Origin: Yponomeuta sedellus | Taxonomy: Eukaryota; Arthropoda; Insecta; Lepidoptera; Yponomeutidae | Direction of reading: 5' to 3' | Assembly (NCBI GenBank): GCA_934045075.1 | Contig: OW203736.1 | Span: forward strand, 7,827,109-7,891,108 | DNA: 64,000 nt | Shown: piece by piece, positions 21,500 to 31,140 of the stretch | Layout of the letters: every line of letters starts with the position of its first letter | Position numbering within the stretch: position 1 is the stretch's first letter | Position numbers and translations under genes: made by a program | Notes under the pieces: model-generated | What the model was told of the DNA's origin: nothing | The model's input: only the letters and a program-made list of their open reading frames with translations | Databases searched by the model: none

Positions 21500-21715
21500 A
21501 AAACCTATTTAGAGGCTAAAAGGCTTTGTGGCTGCCTGTACGTAATACAGAGAATAGTGTAAAGAATAGTGTAAAGAGGTTCAAAATTTCACTGATGCCG
21601 GTGAGTCGCCTTTTAGCTCAGTTGGAAAGAGCGCTGGCACGGATAGCCAGAGGTCGCGGGTTCGAATCCCGGCATGGGTTAGTGCATTAAAAATAAAAAT
21701 AGTATAAGGATAATT
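21500..21715 (+). mobile_element. SINE-B
   Basis: CCTATTTAGAGGCTAAAAGG, then TTTTAGCTCAGTTGGAAAG and GCGGGTTCGAATCCCGG. GAATAGTGTAAA is duplicated just upstream of the head. Confidence 0.75.
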
Positions 21716-21779
21716 ATTATTTACTTATTCATTTGTTATCTATGGAAAACCAGCTGATAAACAATGTATGCGATTGCAA

Positions 21780-21925
21780 CCTTGTATGTCCCCACTGCTG
21801 GGGGACATACAAGGACTGCAGGTCTCTTCCTGCATTGCAGGAAGGTTAGGCCATACTCCACCACGGGGGCCAAGTCCGGGTTGGTAGAGGGTTGTAAGAC
21901 AGTGGCGGGCCTCACTGTCAGAAGA
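21780..21925 (-). mobile_element. SINE-5S tail
   Basis: TTGTATGTCCCCACTGCTGG, TCTCTTCCTGCATTGCAGG and CAGTGGCGGGCCTCACTGTC. GGGGGACATACAAGGACTGC repeats part of the end in reverse, a small inverted duplication. Confidence 0.7.
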
Positions 21926-22439
21926 AAAAATGTATGAATCTTATAAAACTAATTAGTGAGCCTATTTCAGATTTTTACCTATAGCAACAGACTGACAACA
22001 GACAACTAGATTTCTGCAAGGAAACAAAAATAGTAACACAATAGGTACATTGAGTATGCACCGCAATATGTTAGATTGATTATAATTAATAATTATTATT
22101 ATTATGTGGAGGCAAAGGCTTACAAAGAAAATGTAAACGAGCATAGCTCGGTCGTTAGGTGTTGTGGAACGCAAAAGTCGCATTGGCCAGGCGGAGGCGA
22201 CAAACAATTTTCATTTGTCTGCGCGCAGGCATGGCGTATTGGAAACTACAGAGACGTGCTTATGAAAGTAAAATAAAGATAATTATCATTAATTATTATT
22301 AATCTTATTACGTAGACCCAAAGGCCAAAGCATAGCATAGCTCGGTCGTTAGTGGTATTATTGTGTGGAGCGGTGGAGGAGGCGACCAACAATTTTCATT
22401 GGTCCGCGCGCCAGCTTAACATAACGTAACATGTAAACA

Positions 22440-23076
22440 TAACATTTACATACAAGCATATACATTGCTTCTGGCCCCACACTAGGATACCCTGTGTTGT
22501 GGGAACCAGAAACAACGACATCACAAACATTGTTCGCGCGAGAATCGATCGCGCGACGTAATCATGAATCTGTGGTAATTCATTCATTATTCAGTCGTTC
22601 CGGTGCCGTCGCTCGTGCCGCTCGCTCGCTACTAATTTATCCATCCATCTGCATACACATTCGCACGGTGACATACGCGCGTGATAAGTGCTCGAATTCT
22701 CGTGAAGTGATAGACATTTGGTGACCAAGAAACTTTATCAGCTCAAAGAACAATATATTGACAATATTAGACTATAAGTGAACAGTGCAGGAGTGTTCTC
22801 CGTACGCTGGACGCATCAGCTCATCCATCACCGCTCATCATCTGCCCAACAGCTAAAGCGACCCATCATCCACCATCACCAAGTAAGTCCATTCACTTCA
22901 CCTCCCATTCCGCTCTCTTAACCAGCCCATCGTGAGGTAGACCTAGCCGACACTGGCGAACTACCAAACATGTAAACATCCAAAACCTAGGGTTTTTTTG
23001 TTCCCAGCTGGGATTCGAACCTGGGACCTCTTGCATGATAGGCAGACGCGCTACCGCTACGCCTCTGAGGTCGTCA
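22440..23076 (-). mobile_element. SINE-A split by an insertion
   Basis: The 3' part (to ACATCACAAACAT, 22530) and the 5' part (GTAAACATCCAAAACC onward, 22972) join into one normal SINE-A if 22531-22971 is removed. The head has GGGATTCGAACCTGGG and CGCTACCGCTACGCC. Confidence 0.8.
22531..22965 (+). mobile_element. LTR-like insertion inside SINE-A
   Basis: It sits between repeats of AAACAT (22525-22530 and 22966-22971; CAAACAT in both with one more base). The first 186 bp start TGTT and end GACA, contain an arthropod-type initiator (ATTCAGTCG), and are followed after two bases by TGGTGACC, which fits a tRNA primer-binding site. Then comes leader-like sequence without an open frame. This looks like the 5' end of an LTR retrotransposon, but the right end is not an LTR, so the call is tentative. 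Confidence 0.4.
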
Positions 23077-23706
23077 TCATGGCATGTATAAGAAAGATAA
23101 TTATTATTACGTAGACCCAAAGGCGTATTGGAAACTATAGGGACGTGCTCATGGGAGGAAAATAAAGATAATTATTATTAATCTTTTTACGTAGACCTAA
23201 AGGCCAAAGCGTAGCATAGCTAGGTCGCTAGGTGCTATTATTTAAAACTTATTATTGCAGTAGACGAAGAACTCGACGAACGCCAAAGTCGCATTGGCCA
23301 GGCGGAGGTGACCAACAATTTTCATTTGCCCGCGCGCAGGCATGGCGTATTGGAAACTACAGAGACGTGCTTATAAAAGGAAAATAAAGGTAATAATAAT
23401 TATTAATCTTATTACGTAGACCCAAAGGCCAAAGCTTAGCATAGCTTGGTCGCTAGGTGCTATTATTTAAAACTTATTATTGCAGCAGACGAAGAACTCG
23501 TGGAACGCAAAAGTCGCATTGGCCAGGCGAAGGCGACCAATAATTTTCATTTGTCCGCGCGCAGGCATGGCGTATTGGAAACTACAGGGACGTGCTCGCA
23601 GCTCATATCAGGCCAAATGTACCGGAAAAATGCCGGCGGCGTGAGGGCGCTTACGGGTGCCGCTGAAGCGACCCGAATGCTCTTGGTGACTATTGTTGAA
23701 TTTTGA

Positions 23707-24454
23707 CTTTAAGTGCTAGGTAAGTTAAAAAAATTATGTAATATGTATGTTGAATGCTAACCTACTAAAGCCATTTTTTTTATTTCTTAGTTTTCTGACA
23801 TTTCATAAGTGTTGATACAATGTCATTGTGTTGTGTCAACTTGTGTGAAATTTATTTTTATTATTATTAAAAAAAAGCTCTCCACCGAAAAAGAGAAATA
23901 TTTGACCTATTTGAGGGCAATAATAAATAAAATTCTAGATATTATTTTATGTTTTACCTACAAAAGTCGAGAAATGATAGCTCTCAGAATTCTACGGAAT
24001 AAAAAATCTAACTTTATCTAATAACTAAACTTCGACATTTACTTGTGCTTTAGTCTTAGCACAAAAATGTCTGTGCTCGTAAGTCCTTTGGAATTAGCAG
24101 TTTGCAGTTTGTTCCAAAGTGCCCTAAAATTTGTTGTTGCTTGTATATTCATAAAACTAAAGTTTTTAATACATAGTAAAAACATTTACATTTGTAAGTC
24201 GCCCATGATAGAGGCCTAGGTTAGTGTGGGGACATCATGACATAATATTTAGTACATAATGCCTACAACCAGGTTAGTATTTTTTTTGTTTAGTCAACGA
24301 TTTTTTGTTTTGACATATTAATGCAGGCTCCATAAGCACAAATACTCAGATTATATGCAAGTTGTTCAAAAAAAATATTATTTTCTACCCTCTCAAACAA
24401 ACAATTACATTATATTATTATAAATATAATAATATTAATAACTTCCACAAACAC
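23707..24454. other. Intergenic, nothing recognised
   Basis: AT-rich; short frames only. Confidence 0.4.
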
Positions 24455-24640
24455 AATCACTTGACCTGGTCCAATACTAGGATACCCTGTGCTATGATAA
24501 CCAGGCAAGGACGTAACACACATGAAAATACTGCCAGACTGAGGCCACTTGTACAAATGTACGACGGCCTCCAGAGGCAATCGAACCCACGACTTCTTGG
24601 TACCCAAGCACTTTAACGGCAAGACCAACGAGGCAGTCTT
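24455..24640 (-). mobile_element. SINE-E, tRNA-derived
   Basis: A different head: minus strand GACTGCCTCGTTGGTCTTGC with B box GTGGGTTCGATTGCC. The body runs GGCCGTCGTACATTTGTAC to GGTATCCTAGTATTGG. Its tail resembles SINE-A's (GGATACCCTGTG), suggesting a shared LINE partner. A fragment lies at about 38860-38930. Confidence 0.65.
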
Positions 24641-24884
24641 ATTTAAAAAAAAGGACTAGTCAGGAAAAACCTGCAGTCACAATTGCCCGGATGGCTACGT
24701 GCATGTGTTGTGTATGTGTGTGCTTAGATCACAGACTTAATATACTTCCGCTGCGGCTTACAGAGAGAAAATCTCTATTAGACAGGATGTTAAACTTCGC
24801 CTAAGAAAATAAATAAATAACTTCGATACAATACAATCATTCAATCAATCAGAAAATAAACAAATAGAAGATATTAGAAATTTA

Positions 24885-25075
24885 TGAGGTTTTAAAAACC
24901 TATTTAGAGGCTAAAAATTCGACCCGATACCTCTAACTCACCGTGCCACCGCTCTCCCAACAAAGCCAATGGGCGACTCACCGGCATCAGTAAAATTCCG
25001 AACCTCTTTACCTCTTTAGCCTCTAAACAGGTTTTTAAAATTGTCCTTAGCACGGGATAGTGCATTAAAAAAATG
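24885..25075 (-). mobile_element. SINE-B, internally rearranged
   Basis: CCTATTTAGAGGCTAAAAAT, CAATGGGCGACTCACCGGCA and then directly TTTAGCCTCTAAACAGG in the opposite sense; the middle is deleted. Confidence 0.65.
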
Positions 25076-25204
25076 TAGTTACCTATGATGTTGTAATCGA
25101 AATTAAGCTATTTATTCAAATCTTTGGATTGCACATTAATATGGTGCATTCCTATAATCACACATAGGTTTATCTTTGGCTTTAATTTATGTTTTCTAGT
25201 TATA

Positions 25205-25315
25205 TATTGGGATTATGGGCACTAACCCCAATGATGGCACAACCTTGCGCTCTGGCGCTCATTACGGGAGGGCTATGTCCAGCAGTGGACTAATATAGCC
25301 TGAAGAAGAAGAAGT
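25205..25315 (+). mobile_element. RTE-tail fragment
   Basis: GGGATTATGGGCACTAACCC to GACTAATATAGCCTGAAG with GAAGAAGAAG. Confidence 0.7.
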
Positions 25316-25701
25316 TAAATATTCAACGGGTGTAATCGGGCTTAGTCATTAATAAATAACATATGTGTGGTTACGGTAATACATGTTACAAAGGCAATAA
25401 CAAATAGATCATATAAATATTTTTTTAATCGAAAATATCTAGAAAAATAAAAATGAACAATAACAAGGGAAAACAAAGGAGATTTTTTGCGATTAAACAT
25501 ATAAAAAAAAATTAAATCCTACATTATTTTTCATGGACATTATTTTTCTTTATATGTTTGTCTGCTCATTTATTACACTTAATCAAGTCACCATTTAAGT
25601 TGTTGCGGACCAAGAGGTCAGGCTGCAATAAAAGGTGTAGCTACCAAGTACCTACTGCACCAGACGTCAGCAGTTCGCGATGTCGATTCGCGACTGGAGG
25701 A
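25316..25701. other. Intergenic before the Jockey pair
   Basis: AT-rich, then a more GC-balanced target sequence (GCAGTTCGCGATGTCGATTC) into which the minus-strand element inserted. Confidence 0.4.
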
Positions 25702-25712
25702 GGCTCACGCGG

Positions 25713-26705
25713 TTTTTTTTTTTTTTTTTAACCCTATAAAGGGCACCCTCCGGAGGACACGGGGGAGGGAGGTGGTGAATGCTCATGCATAACAGCACGG
25801 ACCCGGCCGTGCTGCCAATGTGGGACTCACAAGAAGTGCGCCTACCCACTAAACACCACCTTGGGACTGGTTTTGGTCCTAGAGACCCCTAAACCCACAT
25901 CGGGAGCGACCCCCCTCGAGGCCGAGGAGGGCGCACAGCGGAGCTCCCTAGCGGAGCGTCCGCTTAGAAGAGTTTATATTACAAAACTGCTATGAAAGAG
26001 CAGTGCCCCCCCTAGGGGGGACACTGGCAGAGGAGGGGGGAGGCGCGTCTGACTGAGACCGAGCCTCTAAGAGGTGGTTCAGGTCAGACGACAATTTGTC
26101 GGGCGGGTCAACGAGTACGTTCCTGGGCCTGCGCACCAGGTAACGTGGGTCCGTCGTGGGCGGAGAGTAAGCCGCTGCTTCGCGGATCAGGGGGTTGGGA
26201 TGTTCTTCAGCAGTGCTGAAGAACGTCTCTGAGAGGGACCTAATAAATTGCTGCATGGTTGGGATTTCCATGTCCCGATGTAGGTCTGCGTTCCTGACGC
26301 ACCAGTGAGCGTTCAGTGCCCTACGAATAAAAATGTTCTGTACCCTCTGCAGTCCGTACAGGGCTGAGGGGGACGCGTGAGCGAAGACGGGTGCCGCGTA
26401 AGTCATCACGGGACGAATGCAAACCTTATAGAGCGTTCGCTTGTTCCTAGCTGACATCCTACTGTGCCGGCCTATCATGGATGATAGGCGGCCTAGGTAA
26501 AATCGGGCTGTCCGGGTCACCTTCCGGATGTGTGGGACGAAAGTCAGGTTCCTATCTAAAATGACACCTAGGTACTTGGCGGATTTTTGCCAGGGGACTG
26601 GGGTCCCTAACATGCGAATGGGGGGGTCCTCGCCGAGAAACCGTCCACGCTTGTGTTCAAAACGCACAGCCGTGCTTTTCTCCGGGTTGACCTCGATGCG
26701 CCATG
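25713..26705 (-). mobile_element. 5'-truncated Jockey-like retrotransposon with target duplication
   Basis: A T17 run (the element's poly-A) at 25713-25729, the 3' UTR, and the last third of the reverse transcriptase. GGCTCACGCGG occurs at 25702-25712 and 26706-26716, an 11-bp target duplication that fixes both ends. It is nearly identical to the end of the plus-strand copy at 26904-28688. Confidence 0.92.
25990..26705 (-). pseudogene. Reverse transcriptase C-terminal region of the minus-strand Jockey copy
   Basis: The uninterrupted frame begins at the truncation point and reads WRIEVNPEKSTAVRFEH, then KYLGVILDRNLTFVPHI and the C-terminal LNHLLEARSQSDAP. It lacks the catalytic FADD motif, so it cannot work alone. 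It differs from the plus-strand copy by a few residues (KRGRF against NRGRF; one extra proline near the end). Residues upstream of WRIEV in the same frame come from target DNA. Confidence 0.85.
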
Positions 26706-26716
26706 GGCTCACGCGG

Positions 26717-26903
26717 CGCACGAGCTTATATTTATGTGCCCCCTGCACACTGCGTCCCGCAAGATTTCCCCCGCGCGCGCCCGCGGACTATTCTCTTCTG
26801 TGATTGGCTTATTTTTCTGTTCTTCCTATTGGTGTATATTATTTTAAATGTATTTGATTGGCGATCTAGTTTTTAAGTTCGTATAAATATCGCTTGTAAA
26901 TAG
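26717..26903 (+). promoter_or_regulatory. Possible core promoter between the two Jockey copies
   Basis: Contains GTGATTGGCTTAT and CCTATTGGTG (inverted CCAAT-like) and then TTCGTATAAATATCGC, a TATA-like box, about 30 bp before the plus-strand element begins. This might be residual promoter of a host or mobile sequence; no transcript evidence is available. Confidence 0.25.
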
Positions 26904-28412
26904 CTTTTTATCAAAAGACTGAAACGTAAAAAGGCCCCAGGAGCGGACGGTATTGCCAACCTAGCGCTCAAAAACTTCCCCGGCCAGGTGCTCACCCTCC
27001 TTGCCATTCTCTTCAATGCCTGCTTTGACCTCTGTCACTCTCCATCCGCATGGAAAGAGGCGACAGTCATAGGCATTCCCAAGCCCGGGAAGCCCCTCAA
27101 CGTCCCATCTAGCCACCGCCCCATCAGCCTTCTTAAGGCCATGGGCAAGCTCTTCGAACGAGTTATTATCACTCGTATGAGAAACCACCTCTTCCCGTCA
27201 GAGGGACCCCCTCTCATCATCCATCACCAATTTGGCTTTCGAGCTAGGCACTCTTGCCCTCAACAAGTCCACCGCATAGTAGAGTATATCCTGAGTGGTT
27301 TCTTCCCTAGGCGCGAAAAGACGGTAGCCGTCTTCTTCGATGTCGCCAAGGCCTTTGACAAGGTCTGGCACGCAGGGCTCGTGTACAAATTGTACGAACT
27401 GGGTCTCCCCGACCGACTTGTCCGCGTCATATATAGCTTTTTGAAGGATCGGTCCTTCCGTTTTAGACACGAGGGGGTACTCTCGTCCCCCCGTCCGCTC
27501 AGAGCCGGGGTCCCGCAAGGCTCCGTGCTCTCCCCCCTCCTGTACATTTCGTACACAAATGACATTCCCATTCCCGGCGATGGGGTCCAATTGTCACTTT
27601 TTGCCGACGACACCGCACTCTACTGCAAGAGTCGGCAGATGTCGTGTATCCTCCGCAAACTCCAACCCGCGGTCGATAAGCTAGGAGCCTGGTTCAGACT
27701 ATGGCGCATCGAGGTCAACCCGGAGAAAAGCACGGCTGTGCGTTTTGAACACAATCGTGGACGGTTTCTCGGCGAGGACCCCCCCATTCGCATGTTAGGG
27801 ACCCCAGTCCCCTGGCAAAAATCCGCCAAGTACCTAGGTGTCATTTTAGATAGGAACCTGACTTTCGTCCCACACATCCGGAAGGTGACCCGGACAGCCC
27901 GATTTTACCTAGGCCGCCTATCATCCATGATAGGCCGGCATAGTAGGATGTCAGCTAGGAACAAGCGAACGCTCTATAAGGTTTGCATTCGTCCCGTGAT
28001 GACTTACGCGGCACCCGTCTTCGCTCACGCGTCCCCCTCAGCCCTGTACGGACTGCAGAGGGTACAGAACATTTTTATTCGTAGGGCACTGAACGCTCAC
28101 TGGTGCGTCAGGAACGCAGACCTACATCGGGACATGGAAATCCCAACCATGCAGCAATTTATTAGGTCCCTCTCAGAGACGTTCTTCAGCACTGCTGAAG
28201 AACATCCCAACCCCCTGATCCGCGAAGCAGCGGCTTACTCTCCGCCCACGACGGACCCACGTTACCTGGTGCGCAGGCCCAGGAACGTACTCGTTGACCC
28301 GCCCGACAAATTGTCGTCTGACCTGAACCACCTCTTAGAGGCTCGGTCTCAGTCAGACGCGCCCCCCTCCTCTGCCAGTGTCCCCCCTAGGGGGGGCACT
28401 GCTCTTTCATAG
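26904..28412 (+). CDS. Jockey-like reverse transcriptase, 5'-truncated, otherwise open
   Basis: RNA-directed DNA polymerase of a non-LTR retrotransposon, which in an intact element copies its mRNA at a nicked target. The frame is open from 26904; the coding match starts at about KRKKAPGADGIANLALKNF, the first RT block. Then follow GIPKPGKP, HRPISLL, HHQFGFRARHSCPQQ, FFDVAKAFDKVWHAGL (first catalytic Asp), AGVPQGSVLSPLLY and LSLFADDTALY (the FADD catalytic pair, near 27600). KYLGVILD thumb sequence and a C-terminal arm end at TALS. All catalytic motifs are intact and there is no internal stop in about 500 codons, so the copy is young. The PQGSVLSPLLY/FADD form and tail suit the Jockey clade; exact clade is by recognition only. 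Without endonuclease it is not autonomous. Confidence 0.88.
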   Translation, partial: LFIKRLKRKKAPGADGIANLALKNFPGQVLTLLAILFNACFDLCHSPSAWKEATVIGIPKPGKPLNVPSSHRPISLLKAMGKLFERVIITRMRNHLFPSEGPPLIIHHQFGFRARHSCPQQVHRIVEYILSGFFPRREKTVAVFFDVAKAFDKVWHAGLVYKLYELGLPDRLVRVIYSFLKDRSFRFRHEGVLSSPRPLRAGVPQGSVLSPLLYISYTNDIPIPGDGVQLSLFADDTALYCKSRQMSCILRKLQPAVDKLGAWFRLWRIEVNPEKSTAVRFEHNRGRFLGEDPPIRMLGTPVPWQKSAKYLGVILDRNLTFVPHIRKVTRTARFYLGRLSSMIGRHSRMSARNKRTLYKVCIRPVMTYAAPVFAHASPSALYGLQRVQNIFIRRALNAHWCVRNADLHRDMEIPTMQQFIRSLSETFFSTAEEHPNPLIREAAAYSPPTTDPRYLVRRPRNVLVDPPDKLSSDLNHLLEARSQSDAPPSSASVPPRGGTALS

Positions 28413-28688
28413 CAGTTTTGTAATATAAACTCTTCTAAGCGGACGCTCCGCTAGGGAGCTCCGCTGTGCGCCCTCCTCGGCCTCGAGGGGGGTCGCTCCC
28501 GATGTGGGTTTAGGGGTCTCTAGGACCAAAACCAGTCCCAAGGTGGTGTTTAGTGGGTAGGCGCACTTCTTGTGAGTCCCACATTGGCAGCACGGCCGGG
28601 TCCGTGCTGTTATGCATGAGCATTCACCACCTCCCTCCCCCGTGTCCTCCGGAGGGTGCCCTTTATAGGGTTAAAAAAAAAAAAAAAA
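26904..28688 (+). mobile_element. 5'-truncated Jockey-like retrotransposon
   Basis: Coding part from near 26915, stop at 28412, a GC-rich 3' UTR (GCGGACGCTCCGCTAGGGAG, CCTCCGGAGGGTGCCC) and A16 at 28673-28688. The first RT motif is present; endonuclease and ORF1 are missing. No target duplication was found: sequence after the tail (TTTCAACACAC) has no match at the 5' end. Confidence 0.85.
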
Positions 28689-28879
28689 TTTCAACACACA
28701 TTTCTATTCTGTCTTCCATGCAACGCACAACTGGTCTTTTCATTCCTAACCGGACTCGAACCTCAATCTACCGTAGTCTATAACGTCAAAAAGGTATTCC
28801 ATTAAAAGCTGAACTGGCTACCTACAACTTTCGAGATCAGTAAGACATACATGTAGTCATCCGTATGGCTGATTGGCAT
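28689..28879. other. Intergenic, nothing recognised
   Basis: Short unannotated stretch between the Jockey tail and the first satellite-like unit. Confidence 0.4.
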
Positions 28880-29105
28880 CCACCTAAAATGACATACAAC
28901 GATTCAGAAACGTAAAACTGCCTTGCTCTAGACATTCTTTGCTCTACCGTCGCCTCAGACGCTTGCCTCTGTGAGTAGTAAATAACACAATAGACACGCG
29001 GCGTGCGTTGGTACGGTGATTGAGAGCGTCCGCGGATTTTTATGGTGGCCACCCACGATTACTTTCTTGCAATACCTATCACAGTTCAAAGGAAAAAGTT
29101 TTAGA
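28880..29105 (+). repeat. Detached unit of the 225-bp satellite
   Basis: CTTGCTCTAGACATTCTTTG, GTGAGTAGTAAATAACACAA, CGGCGTGCGTTGGTACGGTG and TTTCTTGCAATACC match the array that resumes at 30230. Confidence 0.75.
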
Positions 29106-29136
29106 TTAGATTACTTTATTCATAATAATAAAATTA

Positions 29137-29395
29137 GGGCGGTGGTAGCGGAGCGGTGTAGAACGCCGGCCTCTCAATCGGGAGGTCGTGGGTTCAAACC
29201 CCGGCATGTACCAATGACTTTGTTTTCTAAGTTATGTACATTTGTGAAATTATAGTAGCAATACCACTCGCCGACAGTGAAGGAAAACATTGTAAGGAAA
29301 CCCTAGTGTCTGAAGTGTTAACGTACCTCAGCGCTTGCTACGTATGATGGCCCAACTATGAGGCTAAGCGCGGAAATCTCAGGTCTAACTAACTA
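29137..29395 (+). mobile_element. SINE-C, complete with tRNA-like head
   Basis: Head GGCGGTGGTAGCGGAGCGG with B box GTGGGTTCAAACCCC, then CATGTACCAATGACTTTG, CAGTGAAGGAAAACATTG, GTACCTCAGCGCTTGC and TGAGGCTAAGCGCGGAAATC. This is the best head-bearing copy. Another with head is at 53925-54180 (minus). Confidence 0.75.
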
Positions 29396-29419
29396 ATAAT
29401 AAAATTACATGTCAATGTT

Positions 29420-29640
29420 TAAAAAACCTATTTAGAGGCTAAAAATTTCACCCATGCCGGGATTCGAACCCGCAACCTCTGGCTATCCGTGCCAGCGCTC
29501 TACCAATTGAGCCAATGGGCGACTCACGGCCATTGGCTCAATTGGTAGAGTGAATCGCGGCATGGGTGAAATTTTTAGCCTCTAAATAGGTTTTTTAAAT
29601 TTGTTCCTTAGCACGGGTTAGTGCATTAAAAATAAAAATA
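29420..29640. mobile_element. SINE-B fold-back
   Basis: AACCTATTTAGAGGCTAAAA to CAATTGAGCCAATGGGCG is followed at once by CCATTGGCTCAATTGGTAGA and the complement of the remainder, ending in TTAGCCTCTAAATAGG. Arms are about 75-80 bp; the second lacks the anticodon part. Confidence 0.8.
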
Positions 29641-29763
29641 GTATAATCATGTCAATGTTTCATTATAAATAAAAATAAAATAAATTACAGTTCAGTTATC
29701 TGAGTAAAAAAATGTATTAATGTCGTTTGGTGCCATCTCTAACGTAGGCATCTATAACATCGG

Positions 29764-29925
29764 CAAACGTAGTGTAGGACGCCCTCCGACTAGGTGGGAT
29801 GACGATTTGCGAAAAACTGCAGGCAGATGTTGGATGCGGCAAGCTGAAGACAGGGCGCTATGGCGCTCATTAGGGGAGGGCTATGTCCAGCAGTGGACTA
29901 GTATAGCCTGACAACGACGGTGCCA
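29764..29925 (+). pseudogene. RTE-type reverse transcriptase, C-terminal end
   Basis: KRSVGRPPTRWDDDLRKT, then RCWMRQAEDRALWRSLGEGY and VQQWTSIA, stop at 29911. This is the canonical, undamaged C-terminus of the RTE family whose remnants are dispersed through the window. The 3' end joins the minus-strand LINE end that follows. Confidence 0.75.
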
Positions 29926-30126
29926 TCTCAAGAAGACTACGCTTCCGTTTTGTTTTAAACATACTAAGACTCTCGGTTTCAATAATATCGCGCGGCAGCA
30001 TATTATATACCTTCGCTCCGAATACCTTTGTACACTTACAAGTTTTAGTTAGTCGGTGCCTAGGAAGTAATAGCGTCTGCACATTTCTAGTAGCTCTCCC
30101 GGATATGTCGCCAAGTTTATCCATAG
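29926..30126 (-). pseudogene. Non-LTR retrotransposon C-terminus
   Basis: Minus-strand frame: GDISGRATRNVQTLLLP, HRLTKTCKCTKVFGAKVYN, MLPRDIIETESLSMFKTKRK. The (F)GAKxYNxLPxxI...FK pattern is typical of the last 80 residues of several LINE reverse transcriptases. Confidence 0.6.
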
Positions 30127-30175
30127 TGGTCAGATTTTTTTTAGTCCAGACGCCGGCTTTAAAGATTTAAACCTT
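30127..30175. repeat. Short hairpin
   Basis: CGCCGGCTTTAAAG pairs with CTTTAAAGCCGGCG around an ATTTAAAC loop. Confidence 0.85.
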
Positions 30176-30589
30176 TAAAGCCGGCGAGTGATACTGTAAG
30201 CATATTACTAGTGTTACGTTGACAACTTCCTAAAAATTAATAAATCGATTGATATATCTAAACCTGTCTCGCTCTAGACATTCTCTGCTCTACCAACGGC
30301 TTACTTGCCTACGTGAGTAGTAAATAAGATGCGGCGTGCATTGGTACGGTGATTGAGAGCGTACTAGAAGATTTGTGATGGCTGCCCATGATTACTTTCT
30401 TACAGTACCTATCACAGTTCAAGAGAACAAGTTTTAGAGGCCATAAACTCAGATACTGTAGGCATATAACTAGTGTTACGTTGGCACCCCCCTAAAAGTA
30501 AATGAATCGATTCATATACGTGCATTGGTACGGTGATTGAGAGCGTACTAGAAGATTTGTGATGGCTGTTTACGATTGCTTTCTTGCAG

Positions 30590-30760
30590 TAGATAGATAG
30601 ACAGATAAAACATTTAATAAACGGCATACATAGGCATGCATCGACATCAAATATAACATAAAGGATAAATATTACATGTATACAGAAGTAAAAGGACAAA
30701 CAGAACACCTTTCAGACATTTATTACGTTTACATACGCTTAAAAACAATAAAACAGAACA
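30590..30760 (-). mobile_element. LINE-like 3' end within the array
   Basis: AGATAGATAGACAGATAAAA then CATTTAATAAACGGCATACA is the complement of a TTTATTAAATG LINE tail with TCTA repeats. Confidence 0.35.
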
Positions 30761-30899
30761 TCAAAAACGTATATAAACATTTTTATACTGTCACCTATCA
30801 CACACAGTACCTATCGCAGTTCAAGAGAAAAAGATTTAGAGGTCATAAGCCCAGATATTGTAGGCATATTAATAATGTCACGTTGGCAGCTTCCTAAAA

Positions 30900-31140
30900 A
30901 CCTTTATAATGAGTTCGACCTGAGATTTCCGCTCTTAGACTCGTAGCTGGGCCATTGTACGCGCCGTGTTATGATAAGACTTCAGACACTAGGGTTTCCT
31001 CACGATGCTTTACTTCACTTTTAGCGAGTGGTTTTACTACTTTAACATCGCAAATGCACAAAACTAAGAAAACAACGTCATTGGTACAAGCCGAGATTTG
31101 AACCCCCGAGCTCCTGATTGAGAAGCGTTCTACCGCTCGT
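30900..31140 (-). mobile_element. SINE-C with partial head, inside the array
   Basis: GAGATTTCCGCTCTTAGACT, CTTCAGACACTAGGGTTTCC, ACTTTTAGCGAGTGG and an inverted B box GAGATTTGAACCCCCG with GTTCTACCGCTC. Confidence 0.7.

Larger units (their letters stand above)
22110..23706 (+). repeat. Degenerate tandem family with exon-like units
   Basis: A unit of about 230-260 bp recurs 4-5 times (near 22110, 22270, 23098, 23165, 23390). It comprises TTATTACGTAGACCCAAAGG, TAGCATAGCTTGGTCGC, TTATTATTGCAG and then GGAACGCAAAAGTCGCATTG...CGCGCGCAGGCATGGCG. After TTGCAG the last two units read ADEELVERKSRIGQA and TNNFHLSARRHGVLETT in frame; the first units are damaged. It resembles a duplicated 3'-splice-site-plus-exon, but no matching donor or known domain was found. 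Confidence 0.55.

Noticed and set aside
25667..25849. 60-codon minus frame and its twin at 28553-28783
   Set aside because: Both translate the GC-rich 3' UTR of the Jockey-like element through its poly-A/poly-T.
27198..27877. Minus-strand frames of 85-130 codons
   Set aside because: They are antisense shadows of the intact reverse transcriptase on the plus strand.
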